From contig NZ_FIZX01000001.1 of the NCBI RefSeq assembly GCF_900055185.1, positions 558,001 through 622,000 on the forward strand: a stretch of DNA of 64,000 nucleotides, read 5' to 3'. Made by a program: the position numbers and the translations under genes. Every line of letters begins with the position of its first letter. The first letter of the stretch is position 1. Below, piece after piece: positions 38,225-47,293 of this stretch. The notes under the pieces are model-generated. The model saw only the letters and a list, made by a program, of their open reading frames with translations. It searched no databases and had not been told where the DNA came from. Origin of the DNA: Grimontia celer (GTDB lineage: Bacteria; Pseudomonadota; Gammaproteobacteria; Enterobacterales; Vibrionaceae).

Positions 38225-38298
38225 GGCGCGTTGGCAGAGTGGCTATGCAGCGGATTGCAAATCCGTGGACCTCGGTTCGACTCCGGGACGCGCCTCCA
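38225..38298 (+). tRNA. tRNA-Cys (GCA)
   Basis: 74 nt with a GGCGCG acceptor arm, anticodon GCA in the loop ATTGCAAAT, a GGTTCGACT T arm and an encoded CCA end. First gene of a five-tRNA operon. Confidence 0.97.
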
Positions 38299-38302
38299 TG
38301 AT

Positions 38303-38378
38303 GCGACACTAGCTCAGCTGGTAGAGCGCAACCTTGCCAAGGTTGAGGTCACGAGTTCGAACCTCGTGTGTCGCTCCA
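38303..38378 (+). tRNA. tRNA-Gly (GCC), copy 1
   Basis: 76 nt, anticodon GCC in CTTGCCAAG, T arm GAGTTCGAACCTC, CCA encoded. Identical to the copy at 38523-38598. Confidence 0.97.
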
Positions 38379-38442
38379 ATCTCTTTAAAAGAGATTCGGA
38401 AATGGGAATCGCTGTCATTGTGCGAGAACAATGAGATACGGA

Positions 38443-38519
<77 letters not shown>

Positions 38520-38522
38520 ATT

Positions 38523-38598
38523 GCGACACTAGCTCAGCTGGTAGAGCGCAACCTTGCCAAGGTTGAGGTCACGAGTTCGAACCTCGTGTGTCGCTCCA
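38523..38598 (+). tRNA. tRNA-Gly (GCC), copy 2
   Basis: 76 nt, identical to the copy at 38303-38378; the two flank the initiator tRNA, which suggests a duplication or insertion within the operon. Confidence 0.97.
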
Positions 38599-38643
38599 AA
38601 TTATTTGCAGATGGTGCCTATCATCGCAATCACAGAATTGCGT

Positions 38644-38730
38644 GCCCTGGTGGTGGAATTGGTAGACACAAGGGATTTAAAATCCCTCGACGTTCGCGTT
38701 GTGCCGGTTCAAGTCCGGCCCGGGGCACCA
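38644..38730 (+). tRNA. tRNA-Leu (TAA)
   Basis: 87 nt with a long variable arm typical of leucine tRNAs. The anticodon loop is ATTTAAAAT (TAA). The acceptor stem GCCCTGG/CCGGGGC pairs with one G-U, and CCA is encoded. Last tRNA before the terminator. Confidence 0.96.
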
Positions 38731-38738
38731 TTTAAATT

Positions 38739-38774
38739 AAGGCCTACAAGCATAAGCTTGTAGGCCTTTTTCTT
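38739..38774 (+). terminator. Terminator of the tRNA operon
   Basis: A 13-bp stem (AAGGCCTACAAGC with its complement) around ATAA is followed by TTTTCTTTT. Confidence 0.93.
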
Positions 38775-38847
38775 TTGGTCATTTCTCAGCGCGAAAGTAT
38801 AGGGGGCTAGCTCCGATTTTCTGTCGCAGTTGCCACCTATTTCCCTG

Positions 38848-39477
38848 TTACTGACTGCTGATGGTCTCTCGCGCGTCAAGCTTCGCGAGTTGTTTGTCAT
38901 GTATCTTGCCCAATAGAACCAGCGATGAGATCGCACCAATCATCGCTAGGAACATATCTGATTGCGTGTCCCAAACGTAGCCCTGCGTGCCAAGGAAAGC
39001 TTCAGCAGACTCTCCAGACATAACGGCAACCCACCACTCGATAAGTTCATAGAACGCACTGAAAGCCAAACAGAACGACACGATAAAGAAATTGCGCCAG
39101 CGTGGTGAAGGTATCACTGAGTTTCGAATCAGTATTTCACGAGCTACCAAGGCCGGTATGAAGCCCTGCGCAAAGTGACCCACTTTGTCGTAGTTATTGC
39201 GTGCGGTATTGGTTATCTCTTTGATGTAATCAAACAGGGGGACTTCTGCGTATGTGTAATGCCCACCAACCATCAAAATCACGCAATGAACCAGAATAAA
39301 GAAGTAAGTGATTTGGGTGAGCGGAAAAGACTTTCGGGTCATCGCTAGAGCGATAAGTGCAATAAGTGCTGGCGCTACTTCAAGGAACCAGGTGAACTGA
39401 TCTTTTGGGTTGATTGCTGACCAAATAAAAACAGCAAAGAAGATAGCAAGCCAGATTGTTAAGTTTGCTTTATTCAT
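38848..39477 (-). CDS. DUF2238 (YjdF-type) inner-membrane protein
   Basis: 209 residues from the ATG at 39477 (MNKANLTIW), six bases after TAGGT; an upstream start 10 codons earlier has no ribosome site. About six hydrophobic segments. The conserved core YDKVGHFAQGFIPALVAREIL and FSAFYELIEWWVA...YVWDTQSDM match the DUF2238/YjdF family, whose function is unknown. The histidine, glutamate and aspartate residues in these motifs are the conserved polar positions within the membrane. It is a lone gene facing the tRNA operon. Confidence 0.85.
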   Translation of the reverse strand: MNKANLTIWLAIFFAVFIWSAINPKDQFTWFLEVAPALIALIALAMTRKSFPLTQITYFFILVHCVILMVGGHYTYAEVPLFDYIKEITNTARNNYDKVGHFAQGFIPALVAREILIRNSVIPSPRWRNFFIVSFCLAFSAFYELIEWWVAVMSGESAEAFLGTQGYVWDTQSDMFLAMIGAISSLVLLGKIHDKQLAKLDARETISSQ

Positions 39478-39737
39478 TTTGATACCTAACGTTTTAATAA
39501 CAGTCACTTACCCACACTGTCAGCTAGCTTAGGCTATTAGCGTAGTGGGCGCAAAGTATTGGTAAGTCTGATGACTTTGACCTGAGATTGATGTGGTCAT
39601 CTTGTATGTGACAATAGGACTCATGGCGTTGGGCAGAATGACACAAAAGCCGATATCTGGTTTATCTCTCCTAGAAGGATGGCATCCCCAAAAAGTTTCT
39701 AATTAGCGTCAGCATCGAGATTGGTTTCCTCCATGTT

Positions 39738-39765
39738 TTGCCAGTTGCCAGTTGCCAGTTGCCAG
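39738..39765. repeat. Heptamer tandem repeat, four copies of TTGCCAG
   Basis: Four perfect head-to-tail copies, 28 bp, in non-coding DNA upstream of the norspermidine genes. It is a second heptamer repeat in this window, with a different unit from that at 7198. Confidence 0.93.
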
Positions 39766-39980
39766 CACAGCGGAGTTGAATAGCTTTCTAGACTGCCTCG
39801 GTAAGGCTGAATAGCCATAATTGGTAACAGATGTAACCGAATTAATCGAATTTTAACTGAATGGAAAAAAACGCTTGAGTTCAAAAAAGTGGCTATGTTA
39901 CCTTTCGCGACAATCTCGAACATAGAGCTTTTCGGGACACACGCGGCGCAATGTTGAAGAAGTTGTCGCCGCACCGTAGG

Positions 39981-40003
39981 TACTAGGAAATGGTTTCCTA
40001 GTA
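39981..40003. promoter_or_regulatory. Perfect inverted repeat, possible operator
   Basis: TACTAGGAAA and TTTCCTAGTA are perfect 10-bp arms around TGG. There is no T run, so it is not a terminator. It could bind a dimeric regulator or form an RNA hairpin if the leader is transcribed. Confidence 0.5.
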
Positions 40004-40403
40004 GAAGGGCATTAATAGAGCTGTCTGGCTTCAACGAAGTCGGGGCATATTGAGGAACCCAACAGTGATTATGTATTACCTCCACTTCAGCTTCGTTTTA
40101 CCAAACTGCAGTATTATTACTGAGCCTTGATCCACCCGATCAAAAGAGACGCTTTCCAAACGTTTTAAAGCTGTTCCCCCACGACTCGATCGTGATGCTT
40201 TGCCGTCTTTGTTTTAGCGCGCTCGAACACACTATGGTTTCCGCCGATATCGCATGACGTGATTCTGCGGGTATTTCCCGAACTTTCGGGGGTGTGCTCC
40301 ACGACTCATCTGCTGAATTCCTCTTAACACAAGATTTGTGTGAAGGGACTGCTACACGCAAATTCTGCAGAGCGAGGGTGGTGAACATGGAAGATCAACA
40401 ACT

Positions 40404-43307
40404 ATGATTAACTTTCCTAACGAAACACAGGACAAGCTGGCGACGAGCCCAGTCCCGGTTTTACAAGGCCTTCACGACCTGACACCAGACGAACTTCTAC
40501 TAAGTCAGGAGCATTACGAATCTGAGGTTCGTTCTTATCCTCGCCGCTTGCCGGTTGCTATTGCAAAAGCGAATGGCGCACTGGTCGAAGACAGCCGCGG
40601 TCAGATTTATCTGGACTGCCTCGCAGGCGCGGGGACTCTGGCACTTGGCTACAACCATCCTGAAATCAATCAGGCTTTGATTGAACAGCTTCACGCTGGC
40701 ATTCCTTATCAAACGCTGGATATCACGACGCCAGCGAAAGATGCATTCATCCGTGAGCTGATGGCGTTTCTTCCCCAAGACTTTGCTGAAAATGCGAAAG
40801 TCCAGTTCTGTGGTCCTTCGGGTGCTGACGCCGTTGAAGCGGCAATTAAACTCGCCAAACAAACTACTGGACGTAACACTATTGCCGCGTTCCATGGTGC
40901 TTACCATGGCATGACTAACGGTACCATGGCGCTGATGGGTAACCTTGGAACTAAAGCGCGCCGTCAGGGTTTGATGGCTGATGTTCATTTCCTGCCTTTC
41001 CCATACGATCTTCGTTGCCCATATGGCCTTCATGGCGAACAAGGTGCGCGTCAGGGCTTGCGTTACATTGAACGTATGCTGGCTGATGACGAAAGTGGTG
41101 TGCAGAAACCTGCTGCTATTATCGTTGAGCCAGTGCAAGGCGAGGGCGGTGTAATTCCTGCGCCAGCGTTTTGGTTGAAAGAGCTGCGCCGTATTACCCA
41201 AGAGCATGGCATTCTGCTGATTTTCGATGAAATCCAATGTGGTATCGGTAAAACAGGCTCCCACTTTGCGTTTGAAGATTCAGGCATCACGCCAGACATT
41301 CTTTGTCTTTCTAAAGCAGTTGGTGGCGGTTTGCCAATGTCGCTGTTAGTGTTCGACAAAGAAATCGACACTTGGCGTCCAGGTGAACACACTGGTACTT
41401 TCCGCGGTAACCAGCTTGCGATGGTATCCGGAGCGAAAGCGATGGAAATCATCCGTCGTGACAACCTGGCAAACCAAGCTGCAGTTTCGGGTGAATACCT
41501 TCGCCGTGGCCTTGAGAAAATTGCTGAGAAAACGACTTGTATCGCTGAAGTGCGCGGCAAGGGTTTGATGCTGGGTGTGGAAATCTGCGACCCAGAAGGC
41601 ACCAAGAATAAATTTGGCGAACCTCAATCTGCCCCGGATTTGACTGTTGCCATTCAGCGAGCGGCGCTTGAGCGCGGATTAATCATCGAAAAAGGCGGAC
41701 GCGACGGTTCAGTGCTGCGCTTCCTGCCGCCAATCATCATCACTTTTGAGCAAATCGACTTCGCGCTGAAAGCGTTGGAAGAGGCGATTGACTCGCTGGT
41801 TGAACCAAAACCTGTTTCGCAGCCAATGGACAGCATCCAGCAAAGCTGGCGCGAGCATTTCATTCATGTCGGTAAAAACGGCGCTGATGGCTTTGAATCT
41901 GCAATGAATCAAAGCACCTTGGCATTGAAGAAACTGTTTGAAACCACAGACTCACCATACAGTGGCCTCGACCCTATGGTGCTGCAATCTCAGATCCGCC
42001 GCGCGCAATTGGGCGAAAACCCTCAGTCGCTGACGGATGTGATTGATGAGACGACGGACTTGATCGGTAAGAATTCCATCATTGTTCAGCATCCTCATTG
42101 CATCGCGCACTTACATACACCGCCAATGCTGCCTGCTGTGGCTGCAGAAGCCTTTATCACTGCGCTGAACCAGTCTATGGACTCTTGGGATCAGGCAAGT
42201 GCAGCGACCTTCGTAGAGCAAGAAGTGACTGACTGGCTTTGCAAGCGTTTTGGCTTTGATGAGCAATCAGACGGTGTGTTCACCAGCGGTGGTACCCAAA
42301 GCAATCTGATGGGTCTGCTGATGGCGCGCGACCACATCATCAAGCAAACCAGCGGTCATGATGTGCAGAAAGATGGTTTGCCGGAATACGCCGACAAGCT
42401 TCGAGTGATTTGCTCGAAGAACTCCCACTTCACTATGCAGAAATCAGCGTCATTGCTGGGTCTGGGTGAAAATGCGGTGGTCTGTGTCGACACTTACACC
42501 GATGGCACCATCAGCATCGAATCAGCAGAAGAAGCGGTGGCATCGCTCAAAGCTGCAGGTTTGATTCCGTTTGTGATCACTGGAACCGCAGGTACCACGG
42601 ATAACGGATCTATCGATGATCTGGATGATGTGGCGGATCTGGCTGAAAGACACGGTCTTTGGATGCACGTAGATGCGGCATATGGCGGTGCGTTGATCTT
42701 GAGCCGTCACCACGCACGTCTAGAAGGTATTGAACGTGCTGATTCCGTGACGGTCGATTTCCACAAAATGTTCTTCCAGCCAATCAGCTGTGGCGCCGTG
42801 CTGCTGAAAGATAAATCGCACTTTGGCTATATTCGCCATCACGCCGATTACCTAAACCGTGAAGAAGATGTGCTGCCGAATCTGGTAGACAAATCTATCG
42901 CCACTACACGTCGCTTTGATGCCCTGAAAGTATGGATGACGCTGCAAAACGTTGGCCCACAGGCACTGGGTTCTATGGTTGATCACCTTCTGAACCAAAC
43001 ACAGCAAGTTGCGGACATGGTGAATCACCGCCCGGACTTTGAGTTGCTGGCTGTACCTTGTCTTTCTACCGTGTTGTTCCGCTACACAGGTTCAAATAAG
43101 TCTTTGGATCTGGATGCCCTCAACAAGCAAATCCGTTTGGATGGCTTAGTACAGGGTCGCGCTGTGGTCGGAGAAACCGTGGTCGATGGTGACATTGCAC
43201 TGAAATTTACGTTGCTCAACCCATGCCTGTCACTGACAGATTTTGAGCAACTACTCACTGAACTTGAAACGCTGGGCGGCGAAATCGTCAAGCAGTCTTC
43301 ACTCTGA
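40404..43307 (+). CDS. Fused 2,4-diaminobutyrate aminotransferase / decarboxylase
   Basis: 967 residues with two PLP enzymes in one chain. Residues about 1-460 are a class III aminotransferase that makes L-2,4-diaminobutyrate from aspartate semialdehyde (PLP lysine K304 in LSKAVGGG; FDEIQCGIGKTG before it). Residues about 480-967 are a group II decarboxylase that gives 1,3-diaminopropane (HVDAAYGGAL, PLP lysine K788 in VDFHKMFFQP). The fusion is known in Vibrio. With the next two genes it makes norspermidine, a polyamine that affects biofilm formation in vibrios. GGAAG lies ten bases before the ATG. Confidence 0.95.
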   Translation: MINFPNETQDKLATSPVPVLQGLHDLTPDELLLSQEHYESEVRSYPRRLPVAIAKANGALVEDSRGQIYLDCLAGAGTLALGYNHPEINQALIEQLHAGIPYQTLDITTPAKDAFIRELMAFLPQDFAENAKVQFCGPSGADAVEAAIKLAKQTTGRNTIAAFHGAYHGMTNGTMALMGNLGTKARRQGLMADVHFLPFPYDLRCPYGLHGEQGARQGLRYIERMLADDESGVQKPAAIIVEPVQGEGGVIPAPAFWLKELRRITQEHGILLIFDEIQCGIGKTGSHFAFEDSGITPDILCLSKAVGGGLPMSLLVFDKEIDTWRPGEHTGTFRGNQLAMVSGAKAMEIIRRDNLANQAAVSGEYLRRGLEKIAEKTTCIAEVRGKGLMLGVEICDPEGTKNKFGEPQSAPDLTVAIQRAALERGLIIEKGGRDGSVLRFLPPIIITFEQIDFALKALEEAIDSLVEPKPVSQPMDSIQQSWREHFIHVGKNGADGFESAMNQSTLALKKLFETTDSPYSGLDPMVLQSQIRRAQLGENPQSLTDVIDETTDLIGKNSIIVQHPHCIAHLHTPPMLPAVAAEAFITALNQSMDSWDQASAATFVEQEVTDWLCKRFGFDEQSDGVFTSGGTQSNLMGLLMARDHIIKQTSGHDVQKDGLPEYADKLRVICSKNSHFTMQKSASLLGLGENAVVCVDTYTDGTISIESAEEAVASLKAAGLIPFVITGTAGTTDNGSIDDLDDVADLAERHGLWMHVDAAYGGALILSRHHARLEGIERADSVTVDFHKMFFQPISCGAVLLKDKSHFGYIRHHADYLNREEDVLPNLVDKSIATTRRFDALKVWMTLQNVGPQALGSMVDHLLNQTQQVADMVNHRPDFELLAVPCLSTVLFRYTGSNKSLDLDALNKQIRLDGLVQGRAVVGETVVDGDIALKFTLLNPCLSLTDFEQLLTELETLGGEIVKQSSL

Positions 43308-43352
43308 TTTTTTGCCGGGCATTTGAACCGGTAGTTTTGAAAGGAATTTAAC

Positions 43353-44597
43353 ATGGCAGTTTTACAAATTGGTGCAGGTGGTGTTGGTTGGGTTATTGCG
43401 CACAAAGCAGCGCAGAACAACGATGTATTCGGCGACTACACCATTGCTTCCCGCACTGTGGGTAAATGTGAAGCGATCATTGAATCAATTAAAGGTCGTA
43501 ACAACCAGAAAGATTCCAGCTACAAGCTGGAATCACGAGCGGTTGATGCTGACGACGTGGAAGCGCTGGTTGCACTGATCAATGAAGTGAAACCGGATCT
43601 GGTTATCAATGCGGGTCCTCCATGGGTCAACATGACCATCATGGAAGCGTGCTACCAGACTAAAACGTCTTACCTCGATACCTCTGTTGCTGTTGACCTG
43701 TGTTCTGAAGGTCAGCAAGTGCCACAAGCTTATGACTGGCAGTGGGGTTACCGCGAGAAATTCGAAGAAGCAGGCATCACAGGTATTCTGGGGGCGGGCT
43801 TCGATCCGGGCGTAGTGAGTGTTTTTGCTGCTTACGCATACAAGCACCTGTTCGACGAAATCGACACCATTGACGTGATGGACGTGAATGCTGGTGACCA
43901 CGGCAAAAAGTTCGCGACTAACTTTGACCCAGAAACCAACATGCTGGAAATCCAAGGTGATTCTTTCTACTGGGAAGACGGTGAGTGGAAGCAAGTGGGT
44001 TGTCACACCCGTATGATGGAATTTGATTTCCCTCTGGTTGGCAGCCACAAAGTTTACTCAATGGCTCATGACGAAGTGCGCTCCCTGAAAGAGTTTATTC
44101 CGGCTAAACGTATTGAGTTCTGGATGGGCTTTGGTGACCGCTACCTGAACTACTTCAACTGTATGCGCGACATTGGCCTGCTTAGCCCTGACCCAGTTAC
44201 GCTGCAAGACGGTACTGTGGTTGAGCCGCTGAAAGTATTAAAAGCACTGCTGCCTGACCCAACATCTCTGGCGCCGGGTTACACAGGTAAAACCTGTATC
44301 GGTACTTGGGTTCAGGGCAAAAAGGATGGCAAGCAGCGCAGTGTGTTCGTCTACAACAATGCTGACCACGAAGTGGCTTACAAAGACGTTGAACACCAAG
44401 CGATTGCTTACACCACAGGCGTTCCTGCCATCACTGCAGCGCTGCTTTACTTCAAAGGTGAGTGGAATGGCAAAGGCGTATTCAACATGGAACAGTTGGA
44501 CCCGGACCCATTCCTGGAGCTGATGCCATCAATTGGTCTGGACTGGGGCGTTGAAGAACTGTCACCAAGCGAGCCAGTTATCAACATCCTGAAATAA
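43353..44597 (+). CDS. Carboxynorspermidine/carboxyspermidine dehydrogenase
   Basis: 414 residues of the saccharopine dehydrogenase family. It condenses 1,3-diaminopropane (or putrescine) with aspartate semialdehyde, using NADPH, to give carboxynorspermidine (or carboxyspermidine). The Rossmann motif GAGGVG is at residues 7-12, with INAGPPW and ILGAGFDPGVVSVFAAYA as family blocks. The ribosome site AAAGGAA lies before the ATG. It follows the diaminobutyrate fusion gene by 45 bases and precedes nspC, the order known in Vibrio cholerae. Confidence 0.95.
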   Translation: MAVLQIGAGGVGWVIAHKAAQNNDVFGDYTIASRTVGKCEAIIESIKGRNNQKDSSYKLESRAVDADDVEALVALINEVKPDLVINAGPPWVNMTIMEACYQTKTSYLDTSVAVDLCSEGQQVPQAYDWQWGYREKFEEAGITGILGAGFDPGVVSVFAAYAYKHLFDEIDTIDVMDVNAGDHGKKFATNFDPETNMLEIQGDSFYWEDGEWKQVGCHTRMMEFDFPLVGSHKVYSMAHDEVRSLKEFIPAKRIEFWMGFGDRYLNYFNCMRDIGLLSPDPVTLQDGTVVEPLKVLKALLPDPTSLAPGYTGKTCIGTWVQGKKDGKQRSVFVYNNADHEVAYKDVEHQAIAYTTGVPAITAALLYFKGEWNGKGVFNMEQLDPDPFLELMPSIGLDWGVEELSPSEPVINILK

Positions 44598-44613
44598 GCG
44601 CGACTTAAGTAAA

Positions 44614-44650
44614 TGCCTGCATGACAGTTTCTGTTGTGCAGGCTTTTCTG
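44614..44650 (+). promoter_or_regulatory. Hairpin between carboxynorspermidine dehydrogenase and nspC
   Basis: GCCTGCA pairs with TGCAGGC across a 15-base loop, followed by TTTTCTG. It resembles a weak terminator and lies 13 bases before the nspC start, so it could lower nspC expression relative to the upstream genes. Confidence 0.5.
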
Positions 44651-44662
44651 TAGAGAAAGACC

Positions 44663-45796
44663 ATGAATCCAACAGAATTAAAAACCCCTTATTTTCTGAT
44701 TGAAGAAGATAAGCTGATTGAAAACCTCGAGAAAGCGAAACGCCTGAAAGATCTCTCCGGTGTGAAACTTGTACTGGCACTGAAATGCTTCTCTACTTGG
44801 GGTGTTTTCGACATCATCAAGCCTTACCTTGACGGCACGACCAGCAGTGGTCCATTTGAAGTGAAATTGGGTCACGAAACCTTTGGTGGCGAAACCCACG
44901 CCTATAGCGTTGGTTACAGCGAAGATGACGTGCGTGAAGTGGCAGACATCTGCGACAAAATGATCTTCAACAGCCAATCTCAGCTGACAGCTTATCGCCA
45001 TCTTGTGGAAGGAAAGGCGTCGATTGGCCTTCGCTTGAACCCTGGTGTGAGCTATGCAGGACAGGATCTGGCGAACCCAGCACGTAAATTCTCGCGCTTG
45101 GGTGTTCATTTCGATCAGATTGATCCTGAGATTTTTGCGTCACTCAATGGCGTGATGTTCCATATGAACTGCGAGAACAAAGACGTCGACGCCTTTGTTG
45201 GGTTGCTTGATGCGATTTCAGAAAAGTTTGGCAGCTATCTCGACCAGTTAGAGTGGGTGAGTCTCGGTGGTGGCGTCTTCTTTACTTGGCCGGGATACGA
45301 CATTGAAAAACTCGCAGCTGCACTGAAAGCGTTCGGTGAGCGCCATGGTGTGCAGCTTTATCTGGAACCGGGTGAAGCCATTATCACCAAGACGACAGAT
45401 CTGGTTGTTACCGTGGTGGATATCGTCGAAAACGAGATGAAAACGGCGATTGTCGATAGCGCGACTGAAGCTCATCGACTGGATACGCTGATCTACAACG
45501 AACCTGCTTCCATTGGTGAAGCCAGCGAGAATGGCGAGCACACATATGTCATTGGCAGTTGCTCTTGTCTAGCGGGTGATCAGTTCTGCGTGGCGAGTTT
45601 TGACGAACCACTTAAAGTGGGTCAGCGCCTGCATATTCTTGATAGTGCTGGCTACACCATGGTGAAACTGAACTGGTTTAACGGCCTTCGCATGCCATCG
45701 GTTTATTGCCAACGAAGCAATGGTGATATCCAATTACTGAACGAATTTGATTATCAGGACTTCAAACGCACTTTGTCACAGTGGTCAGTGAGCTGA
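44663..45796 (+). CDS. nspC: Carboxynorspermidine decarboxylase
   Basis: 377 residues, a fold III (alanine racemase-like) PLP decarboxylase that yields norspermidine and spermidine. The PLP lysine is K41 in LALKCFSTW. The conserved [22 protein letters not shown] and EPGEAI blocks bind the cofactor, and the substrate cysteine lies in [11 protein letters not shown]. It is the last gene of the polyamine unit and ends at a clear terminator. Confidence 0.96.
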   Translation: MNPTELKTPYFLIEEDKLIENLEKAKRLKDLSGVKLVLALKCFSTWGVFDIIKPYLDGTTSSGPFEVKLGHETFGGETHAYSVGYSEDDVREVADICDKMIFNSQSQLTAYRHLVEGKASIGLRLNPGVSYAGQDLANPARKFSRLGVHFDQIDPEIFASLNGVMFHMNCENKDVDAFVGLLDAISEKFGSYLDQLEWVSLGGGVFFTWPGYDIEKLAAALKAFGERHGVQLYLEPGEAIITKTTDLVVTVVDIVENEMKTAIVDSATEAHRLDTLIYNEPASIGEASENGEHTYVIGSCSCLAGDQFCVASFDEPLKVGQRLHILDSAGYTMVKLNWFNGLRMPSVYCQRSNGDIQLLNEFDYQDFKRTLSQWSVS

Positions 45797-45811
45797 TTTA
45801 AATTCAAATGT

Positions 45812-45836
45812 AAGGGAGCTCCGGCTCCCTTTTTAA
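45812..45836 (+). terminator. Terminator of the norspermidine operon
   Basis: AAGGGAGC and GCTCCCTT close a TCCG loop and are followed by TTTT. Confidence 0.9.
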
Positions 45837-45984
45837 TACTCGTTTCTTCTGATTTTATGAATCGTGTCAGAGTGTCAGTTTTTATTGCTTGGAAATTGCA
45901 CTAAAACTGACTAATGATCCGACCATCACGGGGATTTATCGAAACACGTTGAGTTATTAGCGTGTTGGCTCAGGAGGAGCAAAA

Positions 45985-46218
45985 ATGGACGCACTGCTAT
46001 TTGTCATCATCATTGTTGCGCTGGTTGTTGGAACACGGACACTGAAAAGCTACTTTGCCTACCGGGCACAGGTGCGTGAATTCGAAGCGAACAAAGTCGC
46101 AGAGGGTTCAGGGGAGTTGGTCGCTGAAATTGATGCACTTAAAAACCGCATTGAAGTGCTTGAAAAACTGGTGACCGATCAAGGTTATGAGCTGGATAAG
46201 AAAATCCGCGCACTGTAA
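45985..46218 (+). CDS. Small membrane protein with coiled coil
   Basis: 77 residues. An N-terminal membrane helix (LLFVIIIVALVVGTRTL) is followed by a charged linker and a coiled coil (EIDALKNRIEVLEKLVTDQG). The layout resembles PspB, and like it the protein ends in a short charged tail, but there is no psp gene here. I cannot assign a function. AGGAGG lies nine bases before the ATG. The stop TAA is immediately followed by the complement of the stop of the convergent gene (TAATTA). Confidence 0.78.
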   Translation: MDALLFVIIIVALVVGTRTLKSYFAYRAQVREFEANKVAEGSGELVAEIDALKNRIEVLEKLVTDQGYELDKKIRAL

Positions 46219-46923
46219 TTACTTCACGGCCAAATAATGCTTTCTTTCCTCTGTAGACATTTTTTCAATGGCATAGCGCAGCATGGTTCTTGGCATGTCT
46301 GGGCCGTGTTTATCGAGAAAAGTGCGTAGCAGGGGAAGGTCTCTTTTCCCGAGTTCCCTCAGCATCCAGCCACACATTTTGTGGATCAAATCTTCTTTAT
46401 CTTGAAGTAGCTTTTCTGCAAGTTTGATGGTGTCTTCAAACTGATTTTTTCTTATGAAAGGGAAGGTCGCCATCATCGCTATCCGTCGTTCCCATAGGCT
46501 GCTAGATTCTGCCAGCGAGTAGAGAATGTCCCGTTTTTTATCAGTGAGGTAACCGCCCACAATATGGTGTGCGGAGCTGTCGACCAGATCCCAGTTATTT
46601 ATAAGGTGGGTTCGGGAAAGATAGAAATCAAAAATGACCTTTTGTTGTTCTGCGTCTGCCTTCTTAAATTGCTCAGACAGAATCACTAAGGCAAGCAGCC
46701 TGATTTCATGCCACTCGCTTTCCAGCAGCACTGAAATTGTCTTGAGAGAAGCAGATTTATGACGTTTGGCAAGCTCTCTGACCACGGGCACCCGAATGCC
46801 AACAAACTTGTCGCCTTCACCGTATTCGCCGGGGCCAGATTTAAAGAACCTTCCTGAATGCTCTGCGATCTTGGGGTCGCCTAGTTGTTGTGCTTCAGCA
46901 ATGATGCGTTGCGCGTCAGTCAT
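46219..46923 (-). CDS. DNA alkylation repair protein, AlkD-like
   Basis: 234 residues of helical HEAT-like repeats. It matches the AlkD family through FVGIRVPVVRELAK, INNWDLVDSSAHHIVGGYL, SLWERRIAMMATFPFI and MCGWMLRELGKRD. AlkD enzymes remove positively charged alkylated bases (3-methyladenine, 7-methylguanine) without base flipping. The tryptophan and aspartate in NWDLVD are the catalytic-site positions. The ribosome site GGAGGAAAGG precedes the ATG. No other repair genes are adjacent. Confidence 0.88.
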   Translation of the reverse strand: MTDAQRIIAEAQQLGDPKIAEHSGRFFKSGPGEYGEGDKFVGIRVPVVRELAKRHKSASLKTISVLLESEWHEIRLLALVILSEQFKKADAEQQKVIFDFYLSRTHLINNWDLVDSSAHHIVGGYLTDKKRDILYSLAESSSLWERRIAMMATFPFIRKNQFEDTIKLAEKLLQDKEDLIHKMCGWMLRELGKRDLPLLRTFLDKHGPDMPRTMLRYAIEKMSTEERKHYLAVK

Positions 46924-47293
46924 ATCCTTTCCTCCAATGGGGTCATTATAACCATGAAAATTCTAGCTTACTGATAAAAAGGAATATTTCGTTCGAAAAA
47001 GATGACTTGGCTTCAGTTTGTTCAACTACATTAAAACTGCACTGAACTTGCTTCACTTCAAAAATTAACCCTACAACAAACCATGCTTTATCACGATTTA
47101 GCCAGATTGCATCCAGTCTGACATTTCTCTGGTGGATACTTGTCGAGTCCTTTATCTCTTGATGCATATAGTTGATGTGGCAGCAAAATTCGCTTTCCGT
47201 AAGAGATCTTACGGAGCGAGAAAATCGCTAAATACCAAAGAAGTAAAAGCGAAAGGGCTAGCCAACCATTCATTTTGATAAGGACTTTAGAAG
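46924..47293. other. Upstream region of the first chitinase gene
   Basis: 370 bases, AT-rich, without a credible gene. It includes the inverted repeat at 47191-47217 and, just before the chitinase start, TTTTGATAAGGACTTTA, which is nearly the same as the sequence before the second chitinase (49519-49535). Confidence 0.4.
47191..47217. promoter_or_regulatory. Inverted repeat upstream of chitinase 1
   Basis: TCCGTAAG and CTTACGGA are perfect 8-bp arms around AGAT, extended outward by CGC and GCG. It lies about 77 bases before the chitinase start and lacks a T run, so it is an operator or a leader hairpin. Confidence 0.55.

Larger units (their letters stand above)
39478..40403. other. Long region upstream of the norspermidine genes
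   Basis: About 925 bases with no credible gene; the 128- and 82-residue reverse frames in it lack ribosome sites and family features. It holds the TTGCCAG array (39738-39765), a perfect 10-3-10 inverted repeat (39981-40003) and a CCCGAA/TTCGGG hairpin at about 40278-40291. A short frame ATG...TGA at 40387-40407 overlaps the start of the next gene. It may be a long regulated leader for polyamine genes. Confidence 0.45.

Noticed and set aside
40140-40388. 82-residue reverse frame upstream of the norspermidine genes
   Set aside because: No ribosome site and unlike any family; it overlaps the leader of the forward operon.
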